NCBI GenBank assembly: GCA_000153445.1
Contig: CH672399.1
Span: 113,580 to 177,579, forward strand
Reading direction: 5' to 3'
DNA length: 64,000 bases
DNA from: a gamma proteobacterium HTCC2207
GTDB taxonomy: Bacteria > Pseudomonadota > Gammaproteobacteria > Pseudomonadales > Porticoccaceae
Below, one piece after another: positions 8,888 through 18,584 of this stretch. Both the position numbers and the translations under genes were made by a program. A model generated the notes under the pieces. That model saw nothing but the letters and a program-made list of their open reading frames with translations. It ran no database searches and was not told the DNA's origin. How positions within the stretch are numbered: the first letter of the stretch is position 1; each line of letters starts with the position of its first letter.

Positions 8888-9988
8888 CTACTGATCCTTT
8901 ACCGCATTCACTTGGATACCATCTGGAACATGCAACGTTGAGGTTGGAAAGGCAACCTCGGCCTGATTTGCCGCAATAATATCGGCCACCTTTAGCAGTA
9001 CATCCTGCTTCACTTGATGATAAGCCTCCCAGTTGGTGGTCTTGGTAAAGACATAGATAAAAAAGTCTAGGGAGCTAGCGGCAAACTTATTGAAGTTAAC
9101 CATCATTGTTTGATTGGTATCAATATCAGGATGGGCCAACAACATCGCTTTCACCTGCTCAATAATTGGGCCCATCTGTGCCAGATCATCGTAGCGCACA
9201 CCAATGGTTTCGTATATTCGACGGTTGGTCATTCGCGAAGGATTCTCCACTGAAATATTGGCAAATACGGCATTGGGGATATATAACGGACGCTTGTCAA
9301 AGGTTCTAATTCGCGTCAGTCGCCAGCCAATATCTTCCACTGTGCCCTCAATCTCTTGATCTGGTGAGCGCACCCAGTCTCCGACTGAGAAAGGTCGATC
9401 TAGGTAGATCATCAAACCACCAAAAAAGTTAGCCAGCAGATCCTTGGCGGCAAAACCCATGGCAATACCGCCGATACCACCAAATGCTAGCAGGCCTGAA
9501 ATGCTATAACCGAAGAGCTGCATGGCGATTAACACACCGGTGATAATCACCGCGGCGCGGAGCAACTTGCCCACGGCACGCACAGTGGTCTCATCCATCG
9601 GTTTGGCAATATAGTCCGGATGCACCAGATTGCGCTCAGCGCGACTAATAAAGTTGGTCAGAAACATAACGCCCAAAAAGATCAGCGCCAAACGATTAAC
9701 CGGATCCACCAGATCATAAAGTCCAGAATCCATTTTTTGCGCAGCAATCCCGGCAGCAAAATTGACGCCAAGAATCCACACCACCCAGATCAGTGGGCGC
9801 CGGCAGGCTTCGATTAGGGCATCATCCCATACAGTTTTGGTCTTCGCGGCCTGCACTTCGAGTTTGTCGACAACTCGATTAATCACCATACCCAGACCCA
9901 GAGCCAGAACTACGATAACAAATAACTCCAGCACCCAGAGGTACTGTTCACCTGTCAAATTGACCAACCAGTTTTCTATCTTTTTCAT
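8888..9988 (-). CDS. MscS-family mechanosensitive ion channel
   Basis: A small-conductance mechanosensitive channel-type protein of the inner membrane that releases solutes on hypo-osmotic shock. Several N-terminal membrane segments are followed by the pore helix region rich in Gly/Ala (FGGIGGIAMGFAAKDLLAN). The beta-domain signature (DRPFSVGDWVRSPDQEIEGTVEDIG) and the usual RTFDKRPLYIPNA stretch come next. The 366-residue length is slightly above E. coli MscS because of extra N-terminal helices. It starts 24 nt after nagZ on the same strand, so the two are probably an operon. Confidence 0.93.
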   Translation of the reverse strand: MKKIENWLVNLTGEQYLWVLELFVIVVLALGLGMVINRVVDKLEVQAAKTKTVWDDALIEACRRPLIWVVWILGVNFAAGIAAQKMDSGLYDLVDPVNRLALIFLGVMFLTNFISRAERNLVHPDYIAKPMDETTVRAVGKLLRAAVIITGVLIAMQLFGYSISGLLAFGGIGGIAMGFAAKDLLANFFGGLMIYLDRPFSVGDWVRSPDQEIEGTVEDIGWRLTRIRTFDKRPLYIPNAVFANISVENPSRMTNRRIYETIGVRYDDLAQMGPIIEQVKAMLLAHPDIDTNQTMMVNFNKFAASSLDFFIYVFTKTTNWEAYHQVKQDVLLKVADIIAANQAEVAFPTSTLHVPDGIQVNAVKDQ

Positions 9989-10012
9989 CGACCCAACCTA
10001 CTCTGTTTGTTT

Positions 10013-11041
10013 CTAATTATTGGTATTAAGATTTTGCAGCAGCTCCATGGTAGCAACTCTACGCGGATGATTCTCTAACTGCGCCCATGATAGGGAGTTT
10101 GATTTAAGCATCATTTTAATTCTGTCACTGCCGCTGACCTGCTGCTGAGTCATAAAGTCGAGCACCTCAAGGGCACCCTCACGATCATTGCACACCAAAA
10201 TCATATCGCAGCCTGCATCCAGAGCAAGCTGTGCTTTTTGTACGTAGCCGCCGGCCACATCTGCGCCTTTCATGGCCAAGTCGTCACTAAAGATAACCCC
10301 ATTAAAACCGAGCTGGTCGCGAAGAACCTGCTTCAACCAAAATTCAGAGAACCCCACGGAGTCGGGGTCAATAGCGGGAAAGGTAATATGCGCCGGCATT
10401 ATGCCACCGAGACTGTCTGCCAGTGCCACAAAGGGCACTAAATCATGCTGGCTGAGTTGTACCCAGTCACGGTTATCCACCGGTGCTTCCAAATGACTGT
10501 CAGCAAAAATCCCTCCGTGCCCGGGAAAATGTTTGCCCGTAGCAGCCATTCCCGCCTCTTTCATACCCAGTATAAAAGCAGCAGCCACATCAGTGACCAG
10601 CTGCGGCTGATCGCTAAATGCGCGATCACCGATAATACTGCTGGTATCACGATCTACATCCAGTACCGGCGCAAAGCTGATATCCAAGCCGCAGGCAATC
10701 ACCTCGGCCGCCATCAACCAACCGCAGTCGCGTGTTAACTCAAGTCCAGCCTCTCTATCTGTAAGGCATAGATCGCCCAACTGCTGCATGGCTGGCAACA
10801 GAGTAAAGCCCTGCTTAAAGCGCTGAACACGACCACCCTCCTGATCCACAGCAATCAGTAACTGTGGTGCCACAGCCCTTATTTGGCCAACCAACGCCAC
10901 TACTTGCTCGCGACTCTCAACATTGCGGGCAAATAAAATCACGCCGCCCACTTGGGGATTGCAAAGCAATGCGGGCTCATCATCCTGTAATGAGGTACCA
11001 GCCAAATCGAGCATTAGGCGTCCGTGTAAGCTGTGGGGCAT
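10013..11041 (-). CDS. nagZ: Beta-N-acetylhexosaminidase of peptidoglycan recycling
   Basis: Cytoplasmic GH3 enzyme that removes N-acetylglucosamine from anhydromuropeptides during cell-wall recycling. The family motifs AVDQEGGRVQRF, GKHFPGHG (catalytic His-containing loop) and FSDDLAMKG (nucleophile Asp) are all present. The length of 342 residues is normal. The ATG at 11041 begins MPHSLHGRLMLDLAG, as in homologues. It is first in a likely nagZ-mscS operon, and its position between csiV-like and lexA matches Pseudomonas. Confidence 0.96.
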   Translation of the reverse strand: MPHSLHGRLMLDLAGTSLQDDEPALLCNPQVGGVILFARNVESREQVVALVGQIRAVAPQLLIAVDQEGGRVQRFKQGFTLLPAMQQLGDLCLTDREAGLELTRDCGWLMAAEVIACGLDISFAPVLDVDRDTSSIIGDRAFSDQPQLVTDVAAAFILGMKEAGMAATGKHFPGHGGIFADSHLEAPVDNRDWVQLSQHDLVPFVALADSLGGIMPAHITFPAIDPDSVGFSEFWLKQVLRDQLGFNGVIFSDDLAMKGADVAGGYVQKAQLALDAGCDMILVCNDREGALEVLDFMTQQQVSGSDRIKMMLKSNSLSWAQLENHPRRVATMELLQNLNTNN

Positions 11042-11295
11042 AGTTTTTCCAGAATTTAAATTTTTTAGATTAGTTTATTCTTTCACAAAGCGCGGCTATT
11101 CCATAAAGAAATTTTACCCACTGAGAGATTTTTTGCCGCTAAAATTTATTCCATTATTTTCCAATCGCTTATCTCTACAACCTCATGCGGCATCATTTAA
11201 AATTAGCGTAACTCTGGCAAAATTTATCCCCAAAGCACGGATGCAGAGAGCGCAACAAGGTGCTATTTTCTACGTTAAAGGAAGGAGGGTAAATC

Positions 11296-11589
11296 ATGGC
11301 TATCAGTGTTCCAATGATCAATCAGCGCTATCAGGACCTAGCAACCAATAGAACCTTTGAGGTACTCAGTATCGATGAGTGTCTCGCCGTTATCGACCTA
11401 CATTACGATGATGGTGAGCTCGACCAAATCAGTCTCGATGACTGGTCGAAAATGGGGGCTATAGCTCCCAGCGAGGTATACAGCCAAGCTGCGGCCCTAG
11501 CCATAGAAAATCAGGGCCAGATGCCCTGGTCGACTGATTTAGATGGCGCTATGCAGACTGACTATCTGTTTGGCTGGGATGAGTTCTGA
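11296..11589 (+). CDS. Small conserved acidic protein, DUF6763-like
   Basis: A 97-residue soluble acidic protein with no signal peptide or membrane segment. The ATG at 11296 has a strong GGAGGGT ribosome site. Conserved-looking elements are NQRYQDLATNRTFEVLSID at the N-terminus and a W-rich end (MPWSTDLDGAM, FGWDEF). I recall a family of this size and layout (DUF6763) in gammaproteobacteria, but cannot verify it. It is divergent from nagZ and convergent with the LOG gene. Confidence 0.72.
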   Translation: MAISVPMINQRYQDLATNRTFEVLSIDECLAVIDLHYDDGELDQISLDDWSKMGAIAPSEVYSQAAALAIENQGQMPWSTDLDGAMQTDYLFGWDEF

Positions 11590-11594
11590 ATAAG

Positions 11595-11656
11595 GCCTGC
11601 TCTGTAATTCAAAGCCTGTAATTCAAAGCCTGTAATTAAAAGCCTGTAAGTTAAAA
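11595..11656. repeat. 14-bp tandem repeat, about 4 units
   Basis: Units GCCTGTAATTCAAA (11614), GCCTGTAATTAAAA (11628) and GCCTGTAAGTTAAAA (11642), preceded by an expanded version from 11595. They fill the spacer between two convergent genes, beginning 6 nt after the stop codon of the small acidic protein. Confidence 0.9.
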
Positions 11657-11681
11657 GCAAGGCAAAGGCACCTGACACAAG

Positions 11682-12335
11682 CTATTCATTAGGGGCAAAC
11701 TCCCCCACACGAATATGCTTGAGTATCACCTGAGCCGCTTCGTTGGCGTCGCCCACCAACTCAAACAGATTGAGCTCAGCAGCGCTCAAACAGCCCTCCG
11801 CTACCATACGATCCTGCATCCATTCAACCAGCCCCTGCCAGAAAGGCCGCCCCACCAAAATAATCGGAAAGGGTTTTACTTTTAGTGTTTGCACCAGAGT
11901 CAGTGCTTCAAAAAGTTCATCCAAAGTGCCAAAGCCACCGGGGAAAATAACAAAGCCAACAGCGTGTTTCACAAACAGGTACTTGCGGACAACAAAGTAG
12001 CGGAAATCAAGGGCTATATCTTGGTAGGGATTCGGCGTCTGCTCAAAGGGTAAATCAATATTTAACCCAATCGAGGGCGTGGGCGTCGCGTAACAACCGC
12101 GATTGGCCCCCTCCATAATCCCTGGACCACCACCGGTAATAACCGGAATGCTTTCCTCACCAAGCAACTTACCGAGTAACTGTGCCTCACGGTAATAGCG
12201 ATTACTCGCGTCTAAACGGGCACCACCAAACACGGTTACTGCCGCGCCCAACTTGAGTAATTTATCGGTGCCGTCAACCAATTCAGACTGTATACGTAGC
12301 ACGCGCCATGCTTCCTGTACTTTTGCTTCCAGCAT
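11682..12335 (-). CDS. LOG-family nucleotide phosphoribohydrolase
   Basis: A LOG/TIGR00730-type Rossmann enzyme expected to cleave nucleoside monophosphates to base and ribose-5-phosphate. The sequence shows GGGPGIMEGANRG and the family signature PGGFGTLDELFEALT, whose Arg and Glu residues form the active site. The protein has 217 residues. It is divergent from lexA, sharing a 93-bp spacer that holds the LexA box, so some SOS effect on its promoter is possible (inference). Substrate is not assignable from sequence. Confidence 0.9.
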   Translation of the reverse strand: MLEAKVQEAWRVLRIQSELVDGTDKLLKLGAAVTVFGGARLDASNRYYREAQLLGKLLGEESIPVITGGGPGIMEGANRGCYATPTPSIGLNIDLPFEQTPNPYQDIALDFRYFVVRKYLFVKHAVGFVIFPGGFGTLDELFEALTLVQTLKVKPFPIILVGRPFWQGLVEWMQDRMVAEGCLSAAELNLFELVGDANEAAQVILKHIRVGEFAPNE

Positions 12336-12389
12336 AAACTTCTCCTGTTATATGGCTTAAATATAGTTTAACTTGCGCCATTTTGATTA

Positions 12390-12405
12390 CTGTATATAAT
12401 TACAG
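12390..12405. promoter_or_regulatory. LexA (SOS) box
   Basis: CTGTATATAATTACAG matches the gammaproteobacterial LexA consensus (CTG-N10-CAG with an AT-rich core). It ends 23 nt before the lexA start codon, the usual place for autoregulation. Confidence 0.92.
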
Positions 12406-12428
12406 GTACCTGTTTAAAGGAAATCACT

Positions 12429-13034
12429 ATGGATCGTCTCACTGCTCGACAACAACAAATTTTTGATTTGATTCGCGACAATATCGAAGACACTGGCTAC
12501 CCGCCGACACGTGCAGAAATTGCCCAGCAGCTTGGTTTTAAGTCAGCCAATGCGGCGGAAGACCATCTGCGTGCACTGGCGCGCAAAGGGGTTATTGAGA
12601 TGATTCCTGGGGCCTCCAGGGGTATCCGTATCGTCGAGCAGTTCTCTGGCATTCCGATTATCGGACGGGTTGCAGCCGGCGATCCAATTCTGGCGGAGCA
12701 GAATATTGAGGATTATCAAGAGGTGCCATCGAGTACATTCCATCCCCACGCTGATTACTTCCTGCGCGTTCAGGGTCAGAGCATGATCAATGTGGGTATT
12801 ATGGATGGCGATCTACTGGCAGTTCACCAGCAGCCTACCGCAGAGAATTCGCAGATTGTGGTGGCGCGAGTAGATGGTGAGGTGACGGTGAAGCGACTTA
12901 AGCGCACCCGCAGCAAGCATGAAATTCATTTGCTGCCAGAGAACCATGACTATTCACCGATTCTGGTAGACCTGCGAGCACAGGATTTTGCCATTGAGGG
13001 TTTAGCGGTTGGCGTGGTGCGGGTCAGTATTTAG
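12429..13034 (+). CDS. lexA: SOS repressor LexA
   Basis: Represses the DNA-damage regulon and self-cleaves when RecA is activated. The N-terminal winged-helix ([38 protein letters not shown]) is typical. The cleavage site is A83-G84, and the catalytic dyad is S118 (RVQGQSM) and K155 (TVKRLKR), close to E. coli numbering. The 201-residue length is normal. It is preceded by AAAGGAAATCACT and its own SOS box. Unlike in Pseudomonas, no sulA-like gene follows; the next gene is the opposite-strand ferredoxin. Confidence 0.98.
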   Translation: MDRLTARQQQIFDLIRDNIEDTGYPPTRAEIAQQLGFKSANAAEDHLRALARKGVIEMIPGASRGIRIVEQFSGIPIIGRVAAGDPILAEQNIEDYQEVPSSTFHPHADYFLRVQGQSMINVGIMDGDLLAVHQQPTAENSQIVVARVDGEVTVKRLKRTRSKHEIHLLPENHDYSPILVDLRAQDFAIEGLAVGVVRVSI

Positions 13035-13052
13035 ATCACTGATGTAACTAAC

Positions 13053-13427
13053 TTATGCCTCGGAGTCCTGAGGCATAGGGTTGGAGGCAAAAGCGTACTC
13101 CGCCACTACCTTACCGCCAAGCACATGCTCTTGGAGAATGCGCTCAATAACCTCTGGCGTACAACTGTGATACCAGGTCCCATCTGGATAGCTGACCATA
13201 ATCGGCCCCTGGCGACAGATGCGCAGGCACTCCACTTTTGAGCGGTAGACGCCGCCGTCCACATCGAGCAGCTCTAGCTCACGAATTCGTCGCTTTAAAT
13301 ATTCCCAAGCATCACTAGTCTGCTCTGCAGGGGCACATTTTCCCGCTGTACAAATCAGTAGATGCTGGCGATAGCTATGTATTTTGCGCGCATCGCTGCG
13401 CAGGCTAAGAAGATTATCGCGGTTCAT
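13053..13427 (-). CDS. (2Fe-2S) ferredoxin-domain protein
   Basis: A thioredoxin-fold 2Fe-2S ferredoxin-like protein of 124 residues. Four Cys sit in the family pattern: CTAGKC near residue 26-31, then ECLRIC followed by [15 protein letters not shown] about 45 residues later. The fold resembles the NuoE-type cluster domain. The ATG at 13427 begins [16 protein letters not shown]. Electron partner is unknown. It is convergent with lexA, with 18 bp between their stops. Confidence 0.85.
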   Translation of the reverse strand: MNRDNLLSLRSDARKIHSYRQHLLICTAGKCAPAEQTSDAWEYLKRRIRELELLDVDGGVYRSKVECLRICRQGPIMVSYPDGTWYHSCTPEVIERILQEHVLGGKVVAEYAFASNPMPQDSEA

Positions 13428-13528
13428 TTGATTGGACTCGGGCTGTAGACTCTGAGGATATTACGGATTGCGAGATAGAGGTCGATCACAGTACCAGCAA
13501 CCACTCAAGCGTCCAATAAACAGACTAA

Positions 13529-13774
13529 CTAGTGAATGGTGTGGGCTTTGCTCTGAGCAGATTCCGCTGGCACTGCAGGCTCTTCAACCACATCAAACGC
13601 GGTTTTAATACCGGCATCCATCATGCTCTTGGCCACATCCAAATGCTTGCCATCAAGATAGTCGAGGACGTCGGGAGAGAAGCGAATGGTGACCAGTGTT
13701 TCATCTCCGCCGGCGCGCTGCAATGCAACTTCACCACTGTCCAACATGACTAATTCAAATTCCGCGAGAGGCAT
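13529..13774 (-). CDS. Small hypothetical acidic protein
   Basis: Not recognised. It is 81 residues, soluble, acidic, with a compact N-terminal part (FELVMLDSGEVALQRAG, LVTIRFSPDVLDYLDG) that reads like a real folded domain, and a low-complexity Pro/Ala tail. The ATG at 13774 has AGGGAACC upstream. It lies between the ferredoxin gene and the topA pair on the same strand. Confidence 0.6.
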   Translation of the reverse strand: MPLAEFELVMLDSGEVALQRAGGDETLVTIRFSPDVLDYLDGKHLDVAKSMMDAGIKTAFDVVEEPAVPAESAQSKAHTIH

Positions 13775-13923
13775 AAATAGGGTTCCCTAGAGAGTTCTGT
13801 TTTGTTCGTGATCATAGTGCCACCAAGGCATGGTCCTAACCTTAGTATAGTGCGCCAAAGCGCAGTCAGGTGGAGAGTCTAGCAGTTGCAACAATATCTG
13901 TTAACCGTTAACTGCTCCCACAG

Positions 13924-14430
13924 CTAAAACTCAATCATCATTTCCCGGTGGCGATCAATCAGCTCTTGCAGTGATTGCAGCCATAACTGAGCCGCCTCAA
14001 TAGTCCACTCCACCACTGCAGGACCATCTAAAGAAATTATCGGCAGGCGATCAACATCCATTTCTGCTTTGCGTACCACAGGCAGCAGATAGATATTCTT
14101 ATGGGCCAACAGCAGCTCACTGAGCCAGGAGTTAGGATCATGTTGCAATGTTTGCAGCTCAACGGCTTCGCCAGGACATTTTCCCTGCTTGGCCAAAAGT
14201 GCCACTAGAGAGTCACCGTCAGTAACAGATTCCAGGTCTTGCAACTTATAGCCTTCCGCTATATTCCGGCAGTGCCAAAACCAAGCCTGATGCAGCTGAA
14301 CCGCTACTGATTGGGCCGTAGCTGCGATCTGATGAGTACGGCTAACAGAAGAACCGCCGGCATCAAGCATGCGCAGTAATTGTCGAGCAAATACCAGCTT
14401 TTGATTAACCGCTGAAATATGGGTCGTCAT
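13924..14430 (-). CDS. DUF6586-like protein beside topA
   Basis: A 168-residue, mostly helical soluble protein. Its start (NQKLVFARQLLRMLDAG) and the segment QSVAVQLHQAWFWHCRNIAEGY resemble the DUF6586 family that accompanies topA in Pseudomonas (recalled, not verified). It begins 8 nt after the topA stop, so the two are almost certainly co-transcribed. Function unknown; the link to topA is positional. Confidence 0.75.
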   Translation of the reverse strand: MTTHISAVNQKLVFARQLLRMLDAGGSSVSRTHQIAATAQSVAVQLHQAWFWHCRNIAEGYKLQDLESVTDGDSLVALLAKQGKCPGEAVELQTLQHDPNSWLSELLLAHKNIYLLPVVRKAEMDVDRLPIISLDGPAVVEWTIEAAQLWLQSLQELIDRHREMMIEF

Positions 14431-14438
14431 AGGCCCGC

Positions 14439-17105
14439 CTACTTACTGCCCTTTTCAGCAGCGACCCATTTGCCGCTGTTGTAAAAAGCGCTCCAGCCGG
14501 AGGGCTTGCCATCTTCTTCACTGCGCACATACTGCTCTTTGGTTTTACGGCTGTAGCGAATAATTGTCTCAAGGCCATTGGGATCTTTGACCGGTGCAGT
14601 GAGCAAGAACTGATACTTTTCATCGATCTGATCTTTGTAAGGGAGCAGCTCCGCGACACTTGGCGCACGGGTTTCACGGTTTTTGGGGAACTGACTGGCA
14701 GCCAAAAACAGTCCTGAAGCGCCGTCGCGAAGCACATAGTGATCCTCGACTTTTAAGCAGCGCAATTCCGGCATGGAAATCGGATCCACTTTCGGAGGCG
14801 CGGCTTGTCCATTGCGCAGCAGTTTGCGGGTATTCTTGCACGGCTCACCGGGAGCGGACTCGCCAGTACAGCCAAAGTATTTACCAAAGCGACCGGTCTT
14901 TAACTGCATCTCATTGGTGCATTTATCACATTCGAGCACTGGCCCTTCATAACCCTTGATAACATATTGCCCAGACTCAAGTTCAAAACCACTGCAATCT
15001 GGATTATTGCCACAGACATGCAGTTTAAGGGTTTCATTTACCAGATAGCTGTCCATAACCGTATCGCAGGTTTTACAGCGATGGCGGTGCATGAGCTGCT
15101 TGGATTCCGCCTCATCGTCTTCATCTATATTAACGGCTTCGTCGCCAGCGGTGAGATTCAGGGTGTGCTTGCAGCGCTCCTTGGGAGGCAGTGCATAGCC
15201 GGAACAACCGAGAAATACGCCGGTGCCAGCGGTTCGAATCATCATTGGACGATCGCATAGCTTGCACGGGATGTCGGTTTCAGTGGGAGAGTTGGGACGC
15301 ATACCTGCATCCGCTTCTTTGGCACTTTCCACCTTGTCGCTGAAGTCGCGATAAAAACGGTTTAGCAGATCTTTCCACTTGAGGGTGCCCTTGGCGATTT
15401 CATCCAAGTGCTCTTCCATGGTGGCGGTAAAGCCATAGTCCATTAGGTCGGTGAAACTCTCGGCCAGCCTATCGGTAACTACATCACCAATTTTTTCGGC
15501 AAATAGGCGCTTGTTTTCAATGCGCACATAGCCGCGGTCTTGGATCGTGGAAATAATCGAAGCATAGGTGGAGGGACGGCCAATACCGCGCTTCTCCAAT
15601 TCTTTCACCAGTGACGCTTCAGAGAAACGGGCGATGGGTTTGGTAAAGTGCTGTTGCGGCACCAATACCAACATATTCATCTTGTCACCCTTTTGCAGAT
15701 CCGGCAGTTCTCCGTCCTCGTCGCCTTTGCGATTAGTTGGCATCACCGCCAGATAACCATCAAAGCGGGTAACGCGACCTTTTACCGTCATCTCGTAATC
15801 GCCAGCGGCCACGGTAACTAGGGTCGAGGTGAACTGAGCCGGCACCATCTGACAGGCGACAAACTGCTGCCAAATCAATTGATAGAGTTTCTTCGCATCC
15901 AGCTCCATACCATCCAGGCTGCCGGGAGAGATATCGATATTCGACGGGCGAATCGCCTCGTGAGCTTCCTGAGCCCCCGACTTGCTACCGTAAATCTTCG
16001 GCTCATCTGGCAGATAACGCGCGCCGTGACGAACTTTAATATAGTCGCGACAGGCAGCGATGGCATCTTCGCTTAGATTGGTCGAGTCGGTACGCATATA
16101 GGTAATGTAGCCGCCTTCATAGAGACGCTGGGCCATCATCATGGTTTTCTTAACCCCAAAGCCAAGCCGGGTACTGGCAGCCTGCTGCAAGGTAGACGTA
16201 ATAAACGGTGCCGAAGGTTTAGAGGACGTGGGCTTGTCTTCGCGCTTAGACACTAGGTAGTCAGACTCTCTAAGAGTGGCTAGGGCTGTGTCTGTGGCGG
16301 CCTTATCAACTGGGCGGAAGGCTTTGCCTAAGTGACGTTTAACTTCAAAGCGGATTTTTCCGGCGTCGTCACTGGCGGCTTCGGACTGGGCTTCAAGATC
16401 GGCATGAACTGTCCAATATTCTTCGGGCAAGAAGGCGCGAATTTCACGCTCGCGCTCAACAATCATCTTTAAGGCAACCGACTGAACTCGACCGGCAGAT
16501 AAGCCGCGGCCTACTCTTTCCCACAGCAGTGGCGAGACCATAAAGCCCACCACACGATCGAGAAAGCGTCGTGCCTGCTGGGCATCGACACGATTGGTGT
16601 CGACGACACCAGGCTCTTCAAAGGCCGCTCGAATCGCTTTCTTGGTAATTTCGTTAAACACTACACGTTTGTAGCGACTGTCATCGCCGCCAATCACCTG
16701 AGTCAGATGCCAGGCAATCGCCTCCCCCTCCCTGTCCAAATCCGTCGCGAGATAGACAGTATCGGCATTTTTAGCCAGCTTCTTAAGCTCGGCTACGACC
16801 TTCTCTTTGCCCGGCAGAGTCGCATATTCCGCTTTCCAATCATTTTCTGGGTCTATACCCATACTATTAATAAGCTGAGATTTAGCCTTGGCAGCACGGT
16901 GAATAATTTTATCTTCTGGCGATAACTTGCGGGTTATCGCTGCCTGTCGAGCGCGTTCTTTGGGATCTGTAGGGACCCGATTACCCCCTGTAGGCAAGTC
17001 GCGAATATGGCCTACACTGGACTTAACGATATAGTCATCGCCGAGATAGCGATTGATCGTTTTGGCTTTAGCAGGTGACTCTACAATGACTAACGACTTT
17101 CCCAT
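14439..17105 (-). CDS. topA: DNA topoisomerase I
   Basis: Type IA topoisomerase that relaxes negative supercoils. The TOPRIM domain starts at [10 protein letters not shown] and includes [13 protein letters not shown]. The catalytic Tyr is in [15 protein letters not shown]. The C-terminal third has several Cys4 zinc ribbons ([29 protein letters not shown] each with downstream Cys) ending in the topoisomerase C-terminal repeats. At 888 residues it is close to E. coli TopA. It is followed at 8 nt by the DUF6586-like gene. Confidence 0.98.
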   Translation of the reverse strand: MGKSLVIVESPAKAKTINRYLGDDYIVKSSVGHIRDLPTGGNRVPTDPKERARQAAITRKLSPEDKIIHRAAKAKSQLINSMGIDPENDWKAEYATLPGKEKVVAELKKLAKNADTVYLATDLDREGEAIAWHLTQVIGGDDSRYKRVVFNEITKKAIRAAFEEPGVVDTNRVDAQQARRFLDRVVGFMVSPLLWERVGRGLSAGRVQSVALKMIVEREREIRAFLPEEYWTVHADLEAQSEAASDDAGKIRFEVKRHLGKAFRPVDKAATDTALATLRESDYLVSKREDKPTSSKPSAPFITSTLQQAASTRLGFGVKKTMMMAQRLYEGGYITYMRTDSTNLSEDAIAACRDYIKVRHGARYLPDEPKIYGSKSGAQEAHEAIRPSNIDISPGSLDGMELDAKKLYQLIWQQFVACQMVPAQFTSTLVTVAAGDYEMTVKGRVTRFDGYLAVMPTNRKGDEDGELPDLQKGDKMNMLVLVPQQHFTKPIARFSEASLVKELEKRGIGRPSTYASIISTIQDRGYVRIENKRLFAEKIGDVVTDRLAESFTDLMDYGFTATMEEHLDEIAKGTLKWKDLLNRFYRDFSDKVESAKEADAGMRPNSPTETDIPCKLCDRPMMIRTAGTGVFLGCSGYALPPKERCKHTLNLTAGDEAVNIDEDDEAESKQLMHRHRCKTCDTVMDSYLVNETLKLHVCGNNPDCSGFELESGQYVIKGYEGPVLECDKCTNEMQLKTGRFGKYFGCTGESAPGEPCKNTRKLLRNGQAAPPKVDPISMPELRCLKVEDHYVLRDGASGLFLAASQFPKNRETRAPSVAELLPYKDQIDEKYQFLLTAPVKDPNGLETIIRYSRKTKEQYVRSEEDGKPSGWSAFYNSGKWVAAEKGSK

Positions 17106-17234
17106 TTAGGCTAGCTTCCCTAATTGCGCATCTGCCATCAGAGCAGGATGCTGAAGATTATTTGGCTCAATTTCTAACGAGCTTTAGACTCAAGGTGCGC
17201 ATATATACGTGTTTGTGCGCCCTCTGGTCAAGTT

Positions 17235-17720
17235 TCATCGACAAATTTCTTTTGCTTGATCTCTAAATTTCTTTAGTTTGTCGACAATTTTTTCTAAATC
17301 CGCGGCGTCCTCGCGCTCATTCCAGATTACACCTATACCCGCCCCTGTGGCCACAAGGGCGCTGACGCCGGCGGGAAAATCATCCAATTGATCCGCCAGT
17401 AAAGTATCCCAATAGGGCGCTGCCTGATTAAGGGTCCACAGCCATCCCGGGAAGACAGAATCCCAGCCGCGAGCGCTAAAGCGATGCAGTACCCAATTCT
17501 GGCGGCAGTCGCCATCCAACCAGGGTATGCGATAACAGACGCACTCCAGACGGGTCTCCTCATCACGGGCATCGGGCCGACGGTAGAGGCTCACCTGCAA
17601 CCCGGCACTGCCTGCTGAGCGCCTAAGCTCAGTGATCAACTTCTGCCGCGGCGACTGCCGAAACCACATCAGTGGCGATATCACCACGGCAACGCCCAAT
17701 ACTATTATCAACCATGTCAT
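17235..17720 (-). CDS. Membrane-anchored protein of unknown function
   Basis: A 161-residue protein with one N-terminal membrane segment (WLIIVLGVAVVISPLMW) followed by a basic turn (RQSPRQKLITELRRSAG) and a soluble domain rich in Trp. The C-terminus is a charged helix. This layout resembles an uncharacterised protein often found next to topA in Pseudomonadales-type genomes; I do not know its function. It lies upstream of topA on the same strand, separated by about 130 bp. Confidence 0.7.
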   Translation of the reverse strand: MTWLIIVLGVAVVISPLMWFRQSPRQKLITELRRSAGSAGLQVSLYRRPDARDEETRLECVCYRIPWLDGDCRQNWVLHRFSARGWDSVFPGWLWTLNQAAPYWDTLLADQLDDFPAGVSALVATGAGIGVIWNEREDAADLEKIVDKLKKFRDQAKEICR

Positions 17721-17867
17721 TTCGCACTACTCTATAGTTAATGACTGCACTCAGCGAGTTACAATCTATTTGGCGATTAAAATGTACCGACTCATATACC
17801 CGTTGCTGGCGTAACGATCAATGCGGCGATCAACACAGCCGCTAACCAATCTCAAAGGAGTATTCCC

Positions 17868-18308
17868 ATGGCTACATACTCACACCTGCTGATAGGCCTT
17901 GATCTATCTCCAGAATCACAGCAAGTGGTAGACCGCGTCAAGCAACTTTTTGCTGACCGTGACGTAAAAATATCAATCTGCCATATTCTTGAGCCCCTCG
18001 CCTTCACGTACGGCGGCGATATACCCGTGGATTTATCCGATGTGCAGGTGCAGTTGGAAGACCAAGCCAGAACGCGTTTAGCCGCGCTTGCCGAGCAATT
18101 AGCCATACCAGAGGAGGATCAGCATATAGTCCTAGGTCAGCCAGCCAATGAAATGCGCCGTATGGCCAAAGAGGAAGATGTAGACCTTATTATAGTAGGC
18201 AGTCATGGTCGTCATGGTTTGGCTTTAATATTTGGCTCTACCAGCAATAGTGTTCTGCATGGTGCTCCCTGCGATGTTCTGGCGGTGCGGATCGCTGAAG
18301 ACGACTAA
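17868..18308 (+). CDS. Universal stress protein (UspA family)
   Basis: A 146-residue single USP domain. It starts with YSHLLIGLDLSPESQQVVDRV and carries the ATP-binding signature VGSHGRHG followed by GSTSNSVLHGAPCDVLAVR. It should be an ATP-binding stress protein like UspA or UspG. The ATG at 17868 has a strong AAAGGAG site. It is divergent from the membrane-anchored gene upstream. Confidence 0.95.
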   Translation: MATYSHLLIGLDLSPESQQVVDRVKQLFADRDVKISICHILEPLAFTYGGDIPVDLSDVQVQLEDQARTRLAALAEQLAIPEEDQHIVLGQPANEMRRMAKEEDVDLIIVGSHGRHGLALIFGSTSNSVLHGAPCDVLAVRIAEDD

Positions 18309-18584
18309 GTAAAGTGCCAGCTTTGGCAGTGAGACTTTTAAGGGCGCCCTTGATGGCAACGGTTTTTAACCAAGGTACTCTCAAAGAAGGCGCTCTTAAA
18401 GAAGGTGCTTTCAACCTACCGGCCTCTCGTTTTACACTCTGCTCTTAAATTCGGCACTTAAACTTTCGCTTCGCACTCTCTTTTTATACCCTGAACCGAG
18501 ACAACAGTATTTACTAACATCGCTCCCTACAAGGCTGTTCCTATTTTTAACCTCACTCACTCCAGTCTAAAATTCGCCGTTATT
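18309..18584. repeat. Spacer with hairpins and a 15-bp triple repeat
   Basis: Immediately after uspA come a short hairpin (TGCCA/TGGCA, 18315-18328) and a perfect 12-bp palindrome AAGGGCGCCCTT (18340-18351). Three 15-bp tandem units follow at 18372-18416 (AAGGTACTCTCAAAG, AAGGCGCTCTTAAAG, AAGGTGCTTTCAACC). No reading frame of note. Confidence 0.75.
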
